From Roseovarius salincola (GTDB lineage Bacteria > Pseudomonadota > Alphaproteobacteria > Rhodobacterales > Rhodobacteraceae): DNA of 64,000 nt. Shown in pieces: positions 18,765-26,768 of the stretch (the first letter of the stretch is position 1; each line of letters begins with the position of its first letter). The position numbers and the translations under genes are program-made. The notes beneath the pieces were generated by a model that saw only the letters and a program-made list of their open reading frames with translations, ran no database searches and was not told the origin of the DNA. Location of the stretch: NCBI RefSeq assembly GCF_026891095.1, contig NZ_JAPTNL010000012.1, positions 55,983 through 119,982 on the forward strand, given 5' to 3'.

Positions 18765-19739
18765 ATGGATATCGACACAATCAGCGAACAGATCGTCGCC
18801 GGTGACCGCAGGGCGCTGTCGCGGGCGATCACCCTGATCGAAAGCTCACGCAAGGATCACCGCGAACAGGCGGCACTGTTGATGGAGCAGCTTAAGGGCG
18901 CGGACCGGCAGGCCATCCGGATCGGTATGTCTGGGACGCCGGGTGTCGGCAAATCCACCTTCATCGAAAGCTTCGGTACCATGCTGACGGCGCGGGGCCT
19001 TCGGGTGGCGGTTCTGGCGGTGGACCCGTCGAGCGCGCGCTCGGGCGGCTCGATCCTGGGCGACAAGACCCGGATGGAGCAACTGTCGCGCGATCCCAAT
19101 GCCTTCATCCGGCCCTCGCCCGCGCAATCGCATCTTGGCGGCGTGGCGCGTCGCAGCCGCGAGGCCGTGGCGGTCTGCGAGGCGGCGGGCTTTGATGTCG
19201 TGCTGATCGAGACCGTTGGCGTCGGGCAGTCCGAAACCGTCGTCGCCGAGATGTCGGACCTGTTCATCCTGCTGCTGGCTCCGGCGGGGGGCGATGAGCT
19301 GCAGGGCGTCAAGCGCGGCATCATGGAGATCGCCGACATCATCCTCGTCAACAAGGCCGATGGCGATCTGAAGCCAGCGGCGACGCGCACTTGCACCGAT
19401 TACGCCGGGGCGCTGCGCCTGTTGCGCAAACGGCCCCAGGACCCCGCCGGGTTTCCCAAGGCGATGATGGTCTCGGCCATGCATCAAGAGGGGCTGGAAA
19501 AGGCCTGGGAGGAAATGACTGCGCTGGTGGAATGGCGCCGCGAGAACGGGCATTTCGATGCGCGCCGCAAGGAGCAGGCGCGCTACTGGTTCGAGCAGGA
19601 AGTGCGCAACGGGCTTCTGGCGCGTCTTGAAACGCCGCAGGCCCGCGAGGCGATGCAGGACTACGCCGCGCGCGTCGCCGAAGGGGCGATTACCCCGACC
19701 GTCGCCGCGCAGGAAGTGCTGGACGGGCTCAAGGGCTGA
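18765..19739 (+). CDS. meaB: Methylmalonyl-CoA mutase-associated GTPase MeaB/ArgK
   Basis: A SIMIBI-class G protein of 324 residues that protects and reloads the cobalamin enzyme methylmalonyl-CoA mutase. Motifs: P-loop GTPGVGKST-like sequence (here SGTPGVGKSTFIE), the ArgK signature AVDPSSARSGGSILGDKTRM, ETVGVGQSE (switch II) and NKAD. The start at 18765 gives the family N-terminus MDIDTISEQIVAGDRRALSR (first twenty residues). The mutase genes are not in the window, but the cobalamin synthesis operon ten kilobases away supplies the cofactor such an enzyme needs. Confidence 0.94.
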   Translation: MDIDTISEQIVAGDRRALSRAITLIESSRKDHREQAALLMEQLKGADRQAIRIGMSGTPGVGKSTFIESFGTMLTARGLRVAVLAVDPSSARSGGSILGDKTRMEQLSRDPNAFIRPSPAQSHLGGVARRSREAVAVCEAAGFDVVLIETVGVGQSETVVAEMSDLFILLLAPAGGDELQGVKRGIMEIADIILVNKADGDLKPAATRTCTDYAGALRLLRKRPQDPAGFPKAMMVSAMHQEGLEKAWEEMTALVEWRRENGHFDARRKEQARYWFEQEVRNGLLARLETPQAREAMQDYAARVAEGAITPTVAAQEVLDGLKG

Positions 19740-19742
19740 GCC

Positions 19743-20423
19743 TCAACCCCGCGCGAAGCCGACGATCCCGTCCACGAGGCAATCGAGGCTGTCGGTCCAG
19801 CCGACACCATCAGGCAGCGCGCCGGTCAGAAAGGACAGCTCGGTGCAGGCGACCAGCAGGTGATCTGCGCCCGCATCGGCCAGTCGCTCTGCCTGTCGCG
19901 TGAGACGCGGCGCCAGCTTGTCGGGGTCATCTCCGGCCTTGACGGCGCGGATGATTGCCAGAAGCTCGCTGTCTTCGGGCAAGGAAACGGGCTCTAGCCC
20001 GCACGCATTGAAGGGCCGCACGAAAACCCCGGTCAGCCGCGTCGCGGGCGAGGCCAGAAGCCCCACCTTTTGCGCCCCCGCACCCGCCAGCGTCGAGGCG
20101 GTGAGGTCGAGCATGTTCAGGAATGGCAGGCTGGTCGCGCCCTGAAGCGCATCCGCATAGTGATGGGCGGTGTTGCAGGGCATCGCCAGCGCCTCGGCTC
20201 CGGCGCGCGCAAGATCGTCCGCCATGCGCGCCAGAACTGGCGCCGGGTCTTCGCCGGTACCGTCGATCAGGGCCTTGATGCGGCTTGGAACCTGCGGGTT
20301 CTGATGCACGATGAGCGGGATGTGATCGCCATCATCGCGTGCGGGTACGGCATCAAGCACCTTCTGCATCAGAAGAATGGTGGCCTCGGGCCCCATGCCA
20401 CCCAGGATTCCAACAGTTCGCAT
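19743..20423 (-). CDS. Aspartate/glutamate racemase family protein
   Basis: A 226-residue member of the Asp/Glu/hydantoin racemase superfamily. The N-terminus MRTVGILGGMGPEAT is the classic start; the two catalytic cysteines are both present, in MPCNTAHH and VACTELSFL. Start chosen at 20423 because the N-terminal motif begins there. It lies 38 bases after the HisD-family dehydrogenase and is probably co-transcribed with it. Aspartate racemase is the nearest guess; true substrate unknown. Confidence 0.88.
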   Translation of the reverse strand: MRTVGILGGMGPEATILLMQKVLDAVPARDDGDHIPLIVHQNPQVPSRIKALIDGTGEDPAPVLARMADDLARAGAEALAMPCNTAHHYADALQGATSLPFLNMLDLTASTLAGAGAQKVGLLASPATRLTGVFVRPFNACGLEPVSLPEDSELLAIIRAVKAGDDPDKLAPRLTRQAERLADAGADHLLVACTELSFLTGALPDGVGWTDSLDCLVDGIVGFARG

Positions 20424-20461
20424 GGTTCGCGCTCTCCCCTTTTGCCCATCGCGGCGCGGGT

Positions 20462-21769
20462 TCAGCCCCCGGCGCGCGCGGGCATATTGGCGCCTGCCGC
20501 CAGCTTGTCCAGCCGAATGTCGGCCGAACGCGCATGGCCTTCCATGCGCTCTTCGCGGCTGATGCGGGCGCTGATGCGTGCAAGATCGGGCAGGGCGCGG
20601 GGATCCACCTGCTGCCAGGTTACGGTCTTGAGGAACTTGTGCACGCTCAGTCCCCCAGTATAGCGCGCCGCGCCCGAGGTTGGCAGCACGTGATTCGGGC
20701 CGGCCGCCTTGTCGCCGAATGCCACGGTGGTTTCCTCGCCAAGGAAAAGCGAGCCATAGGCCCGGAGGCGCGCGCGCCACCAGGGCAGATCGCCGGCCTG
20801 CACATGCAGGTGCTCAGGCGCCTTCCGATCGGCGTATTCGGCCATCGCCTCGCGGTCGGGGCAAAGAACCACTTCGCCCAGATCATGCCATGCGGTCTCG
20901 GCCACGCTGCGGTTGGGTTCGGGAAGGGCCGCGATGACCGAAGGTATCCGCGCAATCACCGCCTCGGCCAGCGGCCTGTGCGTGGTGGCCAGCCAGACAG
21001 GGCTGGTTGCGCCATGCTCGGCCTGCCCGACAAGGTCGATGGCCACGGTCGCGGGGTCGGCGGTTTCGTCGGCCAGGATCAGGCTGTCGGTGGGGCCGGC
21101 GAACATGTCGATGCCGATGGGACCGAAAAGCTGCCGCTTGGCCTCGGCGACATAGGCGTTGCCGGGTCCCACCAGGATATCCGCGGGCGGTGCGCCGAAC
21201 AGGCCGAATGCCATCGCCGCCACGCCCTGCACCCCACCAATGCACAGGATGCGCGAGGCCCCCGCCACCTGCATCGCATAGAGCATCGCTGCGGGAATGC
21301 CCGCTGCGCCGTTGGGCGGTGAACAGGCGGTGATGTCGGGCACGCCCGCTTCGCGCGCGGTGGCGACGGACATGAGCGCCGATGCGATATGCGTATAGCG
21401 TCCGCCCGGCACATAGCAGCCCGCTGCCGAAAGCGGGATCTGCCGCTGACCGGCGATCAGGCCGGGGCGCAGTTCGACCTCCATGTCCTGCGCGGTCGCG
21501 CGCTGCGCGGCGGCAAAGCGGCTGATGTTCTCGTGCGCCCAGTTGATGTCGTCCTTCAGGTCCTGGGGGACCTCTGCGACGGCCTGTGCGATCCGTTCGG
21601 GTGTTACGGTGATATCGCCGCTCCAGCCATCGAGGCTGCGCGCATATTCCAGCGCCACCTGCGCCCCGCCGGCCCTGAGCCGCGCCAGCATGATCTGAAC
21701 CGTATCGGCGACATCGGCGATGGCTTCGGGCGGTTGGCCGGGTGCGGATTTGATGAATTCGAGGGACAT
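20462..21769 (-). CDS. HisD-family NAD-dependent dehydrogenase (not necessarily histidinol dehydrogenase)
   Basis: A 435-residue homologue of histidinol dehydrogenase. Zinc and catalytic residues of the family are retained: GQAEHG (Gln and His ligands), APEHLH (Glu-His pair), GDKAAGPNHVLPT (Asp ligand region) and SVHKFLK. The AAGCYVPGG segment is also conserved. The surroundings hold no histidine genes; instead an amino-acid racemase follows. Paralogues of this type include 3-sulfopropanediol dehydrogenase HpsN, so an organosulfonate or other hydroxy-acid substrate is as plausible as histidinol. Start 21769 (MSLEFIKSAPG) chosen over an upstream 36-residue basic extension. Confidence 0.82.
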   Translation of the reverse strand: MSLEFIKSAPGQPPEAIADVADTVQIMLARLRAGGAQVALEYARSLDGWSGDITVTPERIAQAVAEVPQDLKDDINWAHENISRFAAAQRATAQDMEVELRPGLIAGQRQIPLSAAGCYVPGGRYTHIASALMSVATAREAGVPDITACSPPNGAAGIPAAMLYAMQVAGASRILCIGGVQGVAAMAFGLFGAPPADILVGPGNAYVAEAKRQLFGPIGIDMFAGPTDSLILADETADPATVAIDLVGQAEHGATSPVWLATTHRPLAEAVIARIPSVIAALPEPNRSVAETAWHDLGEVVLCPDREAMAEYADRKAPEHLHVQAGDLPWWRARLRAYGSLFLGEETTVAFGDKAAGPNHVLPTSGAARYTGGLSVHKFLKTVTWQQVDPRALPDLARISARISREERMEGHARSADIRLDKLAAGANMPARAGG

Positions 21770-21911
21770 GGCGAAATCTCCTTGGTCGCATGAATGCAGG
21801 TGAATCCCGTTTGCGGGCAAGGCGTTTCCCGCAGGGCCGCGCCGCTTTTTGCGCGCGCCGAAACAGGGTTTCGGCAAACCCGAAAAGCCCGCCTTCCCCC
21901 CGGCGTGATCT

Positions 21912-22355
21912 TCAGAGTGTCGCCCTGAGTCCGCGCGCCGCCTGTTCGATCAGTTCCAGAACACCGTCGAAATCGCGGGTATAGTAGGGGTCGGGCACAT
22001 GACTCATGCCGCTTTCGGGGGCAAAATCGGTCAACAGCCGCACGGGTGTCCCGACTCCGGCAGGGCGCAGAGACTCGATGAGTTGCAGATTGTCCCGATC
22101 CATCGCGACGATCAGGTCGAAGTCGTCGAAATCGCCCGCGTGGAACTGTCGGGCGCGCAGCGACGAGAGGTCATGCCCGCGTCGCCGCGCGGCTTCCTGC
22201 ATTGGCCCGTAGGGTGGTTCGCCCAGATGCCAGCCGCCGGTGCCCGCGCTGTCGATTGTGAGCGCAAGGTCGGGCGTGAGGGAGCGCAGGACTCCTTCGG
22301 CCGCGGGCGAGCGGCAGATATTTCCAAGGCAAACGAACAGGATACGGGTGGTCAT
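21912..22355 (-). CDS. Low-molecular-weight protein-tyrosine phosphatase
   Basis: A 147-residue phosphatase. The P-loop CLGNICRSP near the N-terminus supplies the catalytic Cys and Arg, and DPYY in the C-terminal part supplies the general acid Asp with the adjacent tyrosines. Start at 22355 (MTTRILFVCLGN) matches the family; the longer frame upstream overlaps the divergent sirtuin gene. Targets unknown. It diverges from the sirtuin gene with a 43-base gap. Confidence 0.93.
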   Translation of the reverse strand: MTTRILFVCLGNICRSPAAEGVLRSLTPDLALTIDSAGTGGWHLGEPPYGPMQEAARRRGHDLSSLRARQFHAGDFDDFDLIVAMDRDNLQLIESLRPAGVGTPVRLLTDFAPESGMSHVPDPYYTRDFDGVLELIEQAARGLRATL

Positions 22356-22398
22356 GCGGGGCTCCTTTGGGCAAGAAGTGTTAGGGTAAGGAGGTGAC

Positions 22399-23091
22399 AT
22401 GGAAAAGATCGTAGTTCTGACCGGTGCGGGCATCTCTGCCGAAAGCGGTCTTGGGACATTCCGCGACGAGGGCGGGCTATGGGCGCAGCACGCCATCGAG
22501 GATGTGGCGACGCCGGAGGGTTTCGCGCGCGATCCGGGTCTTGTGCATCGCTTCTACAATGCCCGGCGCGTGCAGGCTGCGCAGGCCACGCCCAACCCCG
22601 CGCATGAGGCGCTGACAAGGCTTCAGGCAGTGTTTGGCGGCGCGCTGTGGATCGTCACGCAGAATGTCGATGGCCTTCACGAAAAAGCAGGCAGTTCCAA
22701 TGTCTTGCATATGCATGGCAGCCTGGACGGTGCACTTTGCGGGGCTTGCGATCATCGCTGGCCCGCGCCGCATGAGATGGCGCCGGGCGATCAATGCCCG
22801 GACTGCGGCGCGCCTGCTGCGCGGCCTGATATCGTCTGGTTCGGTGAGATCCCTTATCACATGGAACGGATCTGGGAGCTGGTCGAGACCGCGGATCTTT
22901 TTGTCGCCATCGGCACGTCGGGGCAGGTCTATCCGGCGGCGGCTTTCGCGCAGCATGCCGGGCGCGCGGGCGTGCACACTCTGGAGTTGAATCTTGCGGA
23001 TTCGGTCAATGCGCGCGACTTTGCCGAGAGCCGCCGCGGACCCGCCTCGGAACTGGTGCCCGAATGGGTGGATGAGCTTCTAAGCCGTTGA
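22399..23091 (+). CDS. cobB: NAD-dependent protein deacylase (sirtuin, CobB type)
   Basis: A class III sirtuin of 230 residues that removes acyl groups from lysines using NAD. Motifs: GAGISAESGLGTFR (NAD binding), TQNVDGLHEKAG with the catalytic region, HMHGSL (catalytic His), zinc-binding cysteines in CGACDHRW and CPDCGAP, and GTSGQVYPAA. The Tyr/Arg pair (YNARR) near residue 53 is characteristic of bacterial desuccinylase-type sirtuins. An AAGGAGG-type site (taaggaggtgac) precedes the ATG. Confidence 0.95.
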   Translation: MEKIVVLTGAGISAESGLGTFRDEGGLWAQHAIEDVATPEGFARDPGLVHRFYNARRVQAAQATPNPAHEALTRLQAVFGGALWIVTQNVDGLHEKAGSSNVLHMHGSLDGALCGACDHRWPAPHEMAPGDQCPDCGAPAARPDIVWFGEIPYHMERIWELVETADLFVAIGTSGQVYPAAAFAQHAGRAGVHTLELNLADSVNARDFAESRRGPASELVPEWVDELLSR

Positions 23092-23094
23092 TAT

Positions 23095-23126
23095 AAAAAA
23101 AAGAGGCCGGGCGTAATGCCCGGCCT
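23095..23126 (-). terminator. Intrinsic terminator of the PCu(A)C gene
   Basis: A perfect nine-base-pair stem (AGGCCGGGC / GCCCGGCCT) with a GTAAT loop lies next to eight A's on the plus strand, so on the minus strand the hairpin is followed by eight T's. It sits 19 bases past the stop of the gene starting at 23582. It also separates that gene from the convergent sirtuin gene. Confidence 0.9.
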
Positions 23127-23144
23127 GTCTGTTGCTGTGTAGGG

Positions 23145-23582
23145 TCAGCGTTCAAGATCGACCGGGACCTCGACCGCGATCTCGCCCGCGCTTTCGAAGG
23201 TCAGGGTGAGGGGAATGGCCGCGCCTTGCTCGAAGGGCGTTTCAATCCCCATGAACATGACGTGATTGCCGCCGCGCTCCAGCATGAGGGTTTCACCGGC
23301 GGCGATCGGCATGCCTTCTTCGACATGAATCATGCGCATCACGCCGTTCTCGTCCTCTTTGTGGGTATGCAGTTCCACCTTTGCCGATACCGGCGAGGCG
23401 GCGGCGATCAGGCGGTCATCGGTGCCGCTGTTGTTGGTGATCGTCATGAAAGCTGCGCCCGAGGTGGCCATCATGGCCGAACTGCGGGCATAGGGATCAT
23501 TGACGGTGATGTCCTGCGCAAAGGCGGGAAAGGCGAGGGCGGTGGCAGCGAAAGCGGCCGCGATGGTGGTTTTGAAAGACAT
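23145..23582 (-). CDS. Periplasmic copper chaperone PCu(A)C
   Basis: A 145-residue exported protein that delivers Cu(I) to cytochrome oxidase. A signal peptide ends near AFA-QD (about residue 22). The mature part has the copper ligands of the family: His in ELHTHKEDENGVMRM, then the GGNHVMFMG segment, giving the H-x(n)-M-x(n)-H-x-M pattern. The DUF2946-like gene upstream on the same strand has a CxxC metal-type motif and may belong to the same unit. A strong terminator follows. Confidence 0.93.
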   Translation of the reverse strand: MSFKTTIAAAFAATALAFPAFAQDITVNDPYARSSAMMATSGAAFMTITNNSGTDDRLIAAASPVSAKVELHTHKEDENGVMRMIHVEEGMPIAAGETLMLERGGNHVMFMGIETPFEQGAAIPLTLTFESAGEIAVEVPVDLER

Positions 23583-23629
23583 GGGTTTCGTCCTGATGAG
23601 AATGGGTGAGGTTGGTTTGAAACGGTTGA

Positions 23630-23980
23630 TCAGGTCGCAACGGGGGGTGCGCGCGCACGGGGCGCCAATGCCGACACGGTCAATATATGTTGTTCAAATT
23701 CAGTAGCTTGCGCTAAAAACCAGCTGACCCTGCGTGGCAGGACAGGGCCATCGGAGGAGATGATCGCCTGAAACAGCGCAAGCGCGCATTCGGGGCAGAT
23801 ATGGGTCGCGCCGGTGGGCTCGCCGTTGGCGTCGACCATCACCATGACAGGCCCCGAGCCTGTGCAGATCTCGATCTGACCGGCCGCGTCGGGGGCGGTG
23901 CGCGCCACGGCGAGGGCCTGGCCCGCGAGGACCATGACCAAGGCGAGGGCGATGCCCAGATATGCGCGAAGTCCCGTCAT
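23630..23980 (-). CDS. DUF2946-like exported protein with CPxC motif
   Basis: A 116-residue protein with a hydrophobic N-terminal helix/signal (about 7-25). It contains ICTGSG and, about 20 residues later, HICPECALALF; this Cys-Gly...His-x-Cys-Pro-x-Cys arrangement resembles DUF2946 proteins, which often sit near copper genes. It is 47 bases upstream of PCu(A)C on the same strand. A metal role is likely from context only. Moderately sure it is a real gene. Confidence 0.7.
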   Translation of the reverse strand: MTGLRAYLGIALALVMVLAGQALAVARTAPDAAGQIEICTGSGPVMVMVDANGEPTGATHICPECALALFQAIISSDGPVLPRRVSWFLAQATEFEQHILTVSALAPRARAPPVAT

Positions 23981-24023
23981 TTTCAGCCATCATATACGCG
24001 CTCTGCGCACGGAAGGGGAAGCG

Positions 24024-24060
24024 ACAAAACGAAACAGCCCCGCCACAAGGGCAGGGCTGT
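24024..24060 (-). terminator. Terminator after rpmB
   Basis: On the minus strand an eleven-base stem (ACAGCCCTGCC / GGCGGGGCTGT, one G-T pair) with a five-base loop is followed by TTCGTTTTG. It lies about 27 bases past the rpmB stop. Confidence 0.8.
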
Positions 24061-24086
24061 CAATCCGGTTCGGAAGATCGCTGGAC

Positions 24087-24377
24087 TCAGGCGCTGGCGG
24101 CCTGTGCCTTAGCGATTTCCTTTTTGACTTTCAATGCGTTGGCGGAAAGTTCATCATCCTTCGCCTTGGCCAGGAAGAGATCCAGCCCGCCACGGTGATC
24201 GACGCTGCGCAGAGCCGCTGCGCTGATCCGCATCTTGATCGGGCGGCCCAGGGTTTCGGACTGAAGCGACACGTCCTGCAGGTTGGGCAGGTAGCGGCGC
24301 TTGGTTTTGTTGTTGGCGTGGCTGGAGTGGTTGCCAGACATGGGGCCTTTTCCGGTCAGTTCGCAGCGGCGCGACAT
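24087..24377 (-). CDS. rpmB: 50S ribosomal protein L28
   Basis: Ninety-six residues with the L28 signature [12 protein letters not shown] at the start, [18 protein letters not shown] and the [17 protein letters not shown] segment. The ATG at 24377 is preceded by a GAGGATG site; an in-frame GTG further upstream would add a non-conserved extension. A good promoter lies about 90 bases upstream. Monocistronic, ended by a hairpin. Confidence 0.97.
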   Translation of the reverse strand: MSRRCELTGKGPMSGNHSSHANNKTKRRYLPNLQDVSLQSETLGRPIKMRISAAALRSVDHRGGLDLFLAKAKDDELSANALKVKKEIAKAQAASA

Positions 24378-24470
24378 GGGTTCATCCTCGTCTTGGGTCA
24401 AGGGGGCAACGCGCCCCTGCTCAATGCAAATGGGCACCGCCAGTGGCAGCGCCCCGAATTCATCGCTGGG

Positions 24471-24499
24471 TCTTTACGTCCAAAGTCGCGGGGCGTCAA
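24471..24499 (-). promoter_or_regulatory. Putative rpmB promoter
   Basis: On the minus strand TTGACG (24499-24494) and TAAAGA (24476-24471) are separated by 17 bases, a good housekeeping-sigma match, pointing at rpmB with a leader of about 90 nucleotides. Confidence 0.6.
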
Positions 24500-24534
24500 G
24501 GGATTCGCGGGGCGAATTCGCGCCCGTGCAGGTT

Positions 24535-24609
24535 GGTACGAAACGTCCGTTTTGTACATCGGTTTTGTACCGGAATCACGCGGCCCGCCGCGGGGTCTGT
24601 ACAAAACCG
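24535..24609. repeat. Cluster of TTTTGTAC inverted and direct repeats
   Basis: CGTTTTGTAC ends at 24557 and CGGTTTTGTAC spans 24560-24570; the exact reverse complement GTACAAAACCG lies at 24599-24609, and a weaker inverted copy GTACGAAACG begins at about 24537. Eleven-base arms with a 28-base spacer plus a direct repeat at 13-base spacing look like an operator array upstream of the cupin gene at 24694. The regulator is unknown. Confidence 0.55.
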
Positions 24610-24693
24610 GCGAACCGCGCGCTGATCGGGGCGGTTGTGGGCGCCGCGGGAGGGGGCTAGGCTGCCGGTCAGGCGACAGGTGGAGAGAGCGAC

Positions 24694-25101
24694 ATGGAGA
24701 TCATCACAGCCGGGACGACACCCGACAGGCTGGCGAAGCCCGACTGGTTCACGGGGCGCGTCTGGCAGACGCCCGTCGTGGAGGCCCCCGCCCCGGCGCG
24801 GGTGCGCGCGCTGCGCGTCAGCTTCGAGCCGGGCGCACGCACCGCGTGGCATACCCATCCGCTGGGTCAGACGCTGCATGTCCTTTCGGGCATCGGGCTG
24901 GTGGGGCTGCGCGATGCGGCCCCGCAAGTGATCCGGCCGGGAGACACCGTCTGGATCCCGCCCGGCGAGGAGCATTGGCACGGCGCCACCCCCGACACGA
25001 TGATGTGCCACCTTGCCATTCAGGAGGCGGACGCCGATGGTCAGGTGGCGGACTGGCTGGAGCAGGTGAGCGATGCCGACTACCGGCGCGCGCCCGATTA
25101 A
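24694..25101 (+). CDS. Small cupin-domain protein
   Basis: A single-domain cupin of 135 residues. Metal-ligand pattern WHTHPLGQTLHV (His, His, Gln) plus His in EEHWHG corresponds to the manganese site of small cupins such as bacterial hydroxynitrile lyase GtHNL and related proteins. The RPGDTVWIPPGEEH strand is typical. Physiological substrate unknown. Preceded by GGAGAG near the start and by the repeat cluster ending at 24609. Single gene unit. Confidence 0.85.
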   Translation: MEIITAGTTPDRLAKPDWFTGRVWQTPVVEAPAPARVRALRVSFEPGARTAWHTHPLGQTLHVLSGIGLVGLRDAAPQVIRPGDTVWIPPGEEHWHGATPDTMMCHLAIQEADADGQVADWLEQVSDADYRRAPD

Positions 25102-25260
25102 CCGGCTGGCAAGCCCGCGTGCTGTCTTTTGGGCAAGAACAGAGAACGGCGGGCGCGTCAGAAGAGCGGGCGCGCTTGAACCGACGGCAAGGGATGCGCA
25201 GATATATTGCGAGGGGGGCATTCACCCCGGACAGGCGAATGAAAGACAAGGATCAAGATC

Positions 25261-25575
25261 ATGCAATTTCAGTTCAACACGGATTCCAGCATTGAGGGCA
25301 ACGAGGAACTGGCGGCCTCGGCGGAGGAGATTGTCACTTCGGCGCTGGGCCATCTGAGCGACCGCCTGTCGCGGGTCGAGGTGCATCTGGTCGATGCCAA
25401 TGGCGCGAAAGGCGGCGCGGATGATATCCATTGCACCATCGAGGCGCGCCCCGAAGGGTTGCAGCCGCAGACCGTGTCCCATGCCGATGCCGATATCCCC
25501 GCCGCCCTGCGCGGCGGCGGCAAGAAGATCCGCGCCCTGCTGGAAAGCGAGTTCGGCAAGCTGTCGCGGCGCTGA
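25261..25575 (+). CDS. Short HPF/RaiA-like ribosome-associated protein
   Basis: A 104-residue protein resembling the N-terminal S30AE (hibernation factor) fold: MQFQFNTDSSIEG, LSDRLSRVEVHLVDANG, and a conserved CTIEARPEG strand. It lacks the C-terminal dimerisation domain of long HPF, so it is a short relative. Likely binds ribosomes in slow growth, by analogy. The DapA-like gene starts 55 bases later. Confidence 0.72.
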   Translation: MQFQFNTDSSIEGNEELAASAEEIVTSALGHLSDRLSRVEVHLVDANGAKGGADDIHCTIEARPEGLQPQTVSHADADIPAALRGGGKKIRALLESEFGKLSRR

Positions 25576-25629
25576 AACGACACCGCCGCGCGCCTGGAAA
25601 AGGGTGCGGCAGAGGGGAAGGGCGGGCGA

Positions 25630-26520
25630 ATGACGCAAGTAAGCGATCTGCGGGGCGTCGTGCCCTATCTGCCGACCCCGCTGACGCGCGCGGGCGCAGT
25701 CGATGAGGCGGCGTTGAAACGGCTGGTCCATCACCTGATCGCCGAAGGGGTCCACGGGCTGACGCCGCTGGGATCGACCGGTGAATTCGCCTATCTGGAT
25801 TTCGCGGCCAAGGAGCGCGTTGTCGCCGCCACGGTCGAGGCCGCGAAGGGCCGGGTGCCGGTGATCGCGGGCGTCGCCGCCACCACGACGCTCGAGGCGG
25901 TCCGCCAGGCGAAACGCTGGGCCGAGTTGGGCGCGGATGGCATTCTGGCCGTTCTGGAGGCCTATTTCCCGCTGAGCGATCAGAGCGTCGTCGATTATTT
26001 CACCGCGATCGCCGATGCGACCGATGTGCCGGTGACGCTTTATACCAATCCGAATTTCCAGCGCGTGGACCTGTCGCTTCAGGTGATTGAGCGGCTGTCG
26101 CATCACCCGCGTATCGTTTTCCTCAAGGATGCGTCCACCAATACCGGGCGGCTGATGACGATCATGAACATGACGCAGGGGCGGCTTGGCATCTTTGCGG
26201 CCTCGTCGCATATCACCGCCGCTGTCATGCTGATCGGCGGGCGCGGCTGGCTGGCGGGGCCGTCCTGCCTGATTCCGCGCCAGAGCGTGCGCCTGTTCGA
26301 TCTGTGCGAGGCGGGCGACTGGACCGGCGCGATGGCGCTGCAACGCGAGCTTTGGGCGGTGAACCAGGTTTTCGCGCGCTTCAACCTTGCCGGGGCGATC
26401 AAGGCGGGGCTGAAATTGCAGGGCTTTGATTGCGGCGATCCCGCCCCGCCGCAGGCCGCGCTGACGTCAGAGGCGGTGGACACGCTGCGCGATGTGCTGA
26501 AGCGCGTGGGCGCGCTTTAG
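25630..26520 (+). CDS. Dihydrodipicolinate synthase/N-acetylneuraminate lyase family protein
   Basis: A 296-residue class I aldolase. The family motif GSTGEFAYL is present, with the catalytic Tyr in LYTNPNF and the Schiff-base Lys in FLKDAS. Because the gene is not next to lysine genes and differs in the C-terminal part from typical DapA, it may act on another keto acid (for example hydroxyproline- or sugar-acid-type substrates). Active-site residues are intact. Confidence 0.85.
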   Translation: MTQVSDLRGVVPYLPTPLTRAGAVDEAALKRLVHHLIAEGVHGLTPLGSTGEFAYLDFAAKERVVAATVEAAKGRVPVIAGVAATTTLEAVRQAKRWAELGADGILAVLEAYFPLSDQSVVDYFTAIADATDVPVTLYTNPNFQRVDLSLQVIERLSHHPRIVFLKDASTNTGRLMTIMNMTQGRLGIFAASSHITAAVMLIGGRGWLAGPSCLIPRQSVRLFDLCEAGDWTGAMALQRELWAVNQVFARFNLAGAIKAGLKLQGFDCGDPAPPQAALTSEAVDTLRDVLKRVGAL

Positions 26521-26768
26521 CCGCGGCGGATGTGTCCGGGGTCGGCGTGATCGCCGCCCAGTTGCAATCATGGCGCGCGAGTGGCTGAAAATGGTATGAT
26601 GATGCTGTTTAAGCGTGTTCGCGATGGGTGCCGCACCGGGAGGGCGGGCATCGCGGATGGATTGTATCAGGGCAGAGCCGCCGCCTTGGGCTATGAGTCC
26701 CGCCTGTACCGGATGCAGGGGTGACGCTTTGGGGGCAGATATCATTCCGACAACCAAGAGAGGGAGAC
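26521..26768 (+). other. 248-base intergenic region upstream of the homocysteine methyltransferase
   Basis: I see no gene. The region contains several ATG-rich stretches and GC-rich segments but no SAM or SAH riboswitch core that I can recognise. It ends in a strong site, AGAGAGGGAG, before the ATG at 26769. Confidence 0.5.

Larger units (their letters stand above)
24378..24693. other. 316-base intergenic region between rpmB and cupin gene
   Basis: The region holds the rpmB leader and promoter (24471-24499, minus) and, nearer the cupin gene, a cluster of GTAC-centred inverted repeats (24535-24609). I see no coding sequence or RNA gene in it. Confidence 0.6.

Noticed and set aside
25102..25260. 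A further copy of the GAGTATTT element near TTTTGGGCAAGAACAG
   Set aside because: Only the GGGCAAGA part matches and the GAGTATTT core is missing.
26521..26768. SAM-II or SAH riboswitch upstream of the homocysteine methyltransferase
   Set aside because: Plausible context, but no conserved core or pseudoknot pairing could be recognised by eye.
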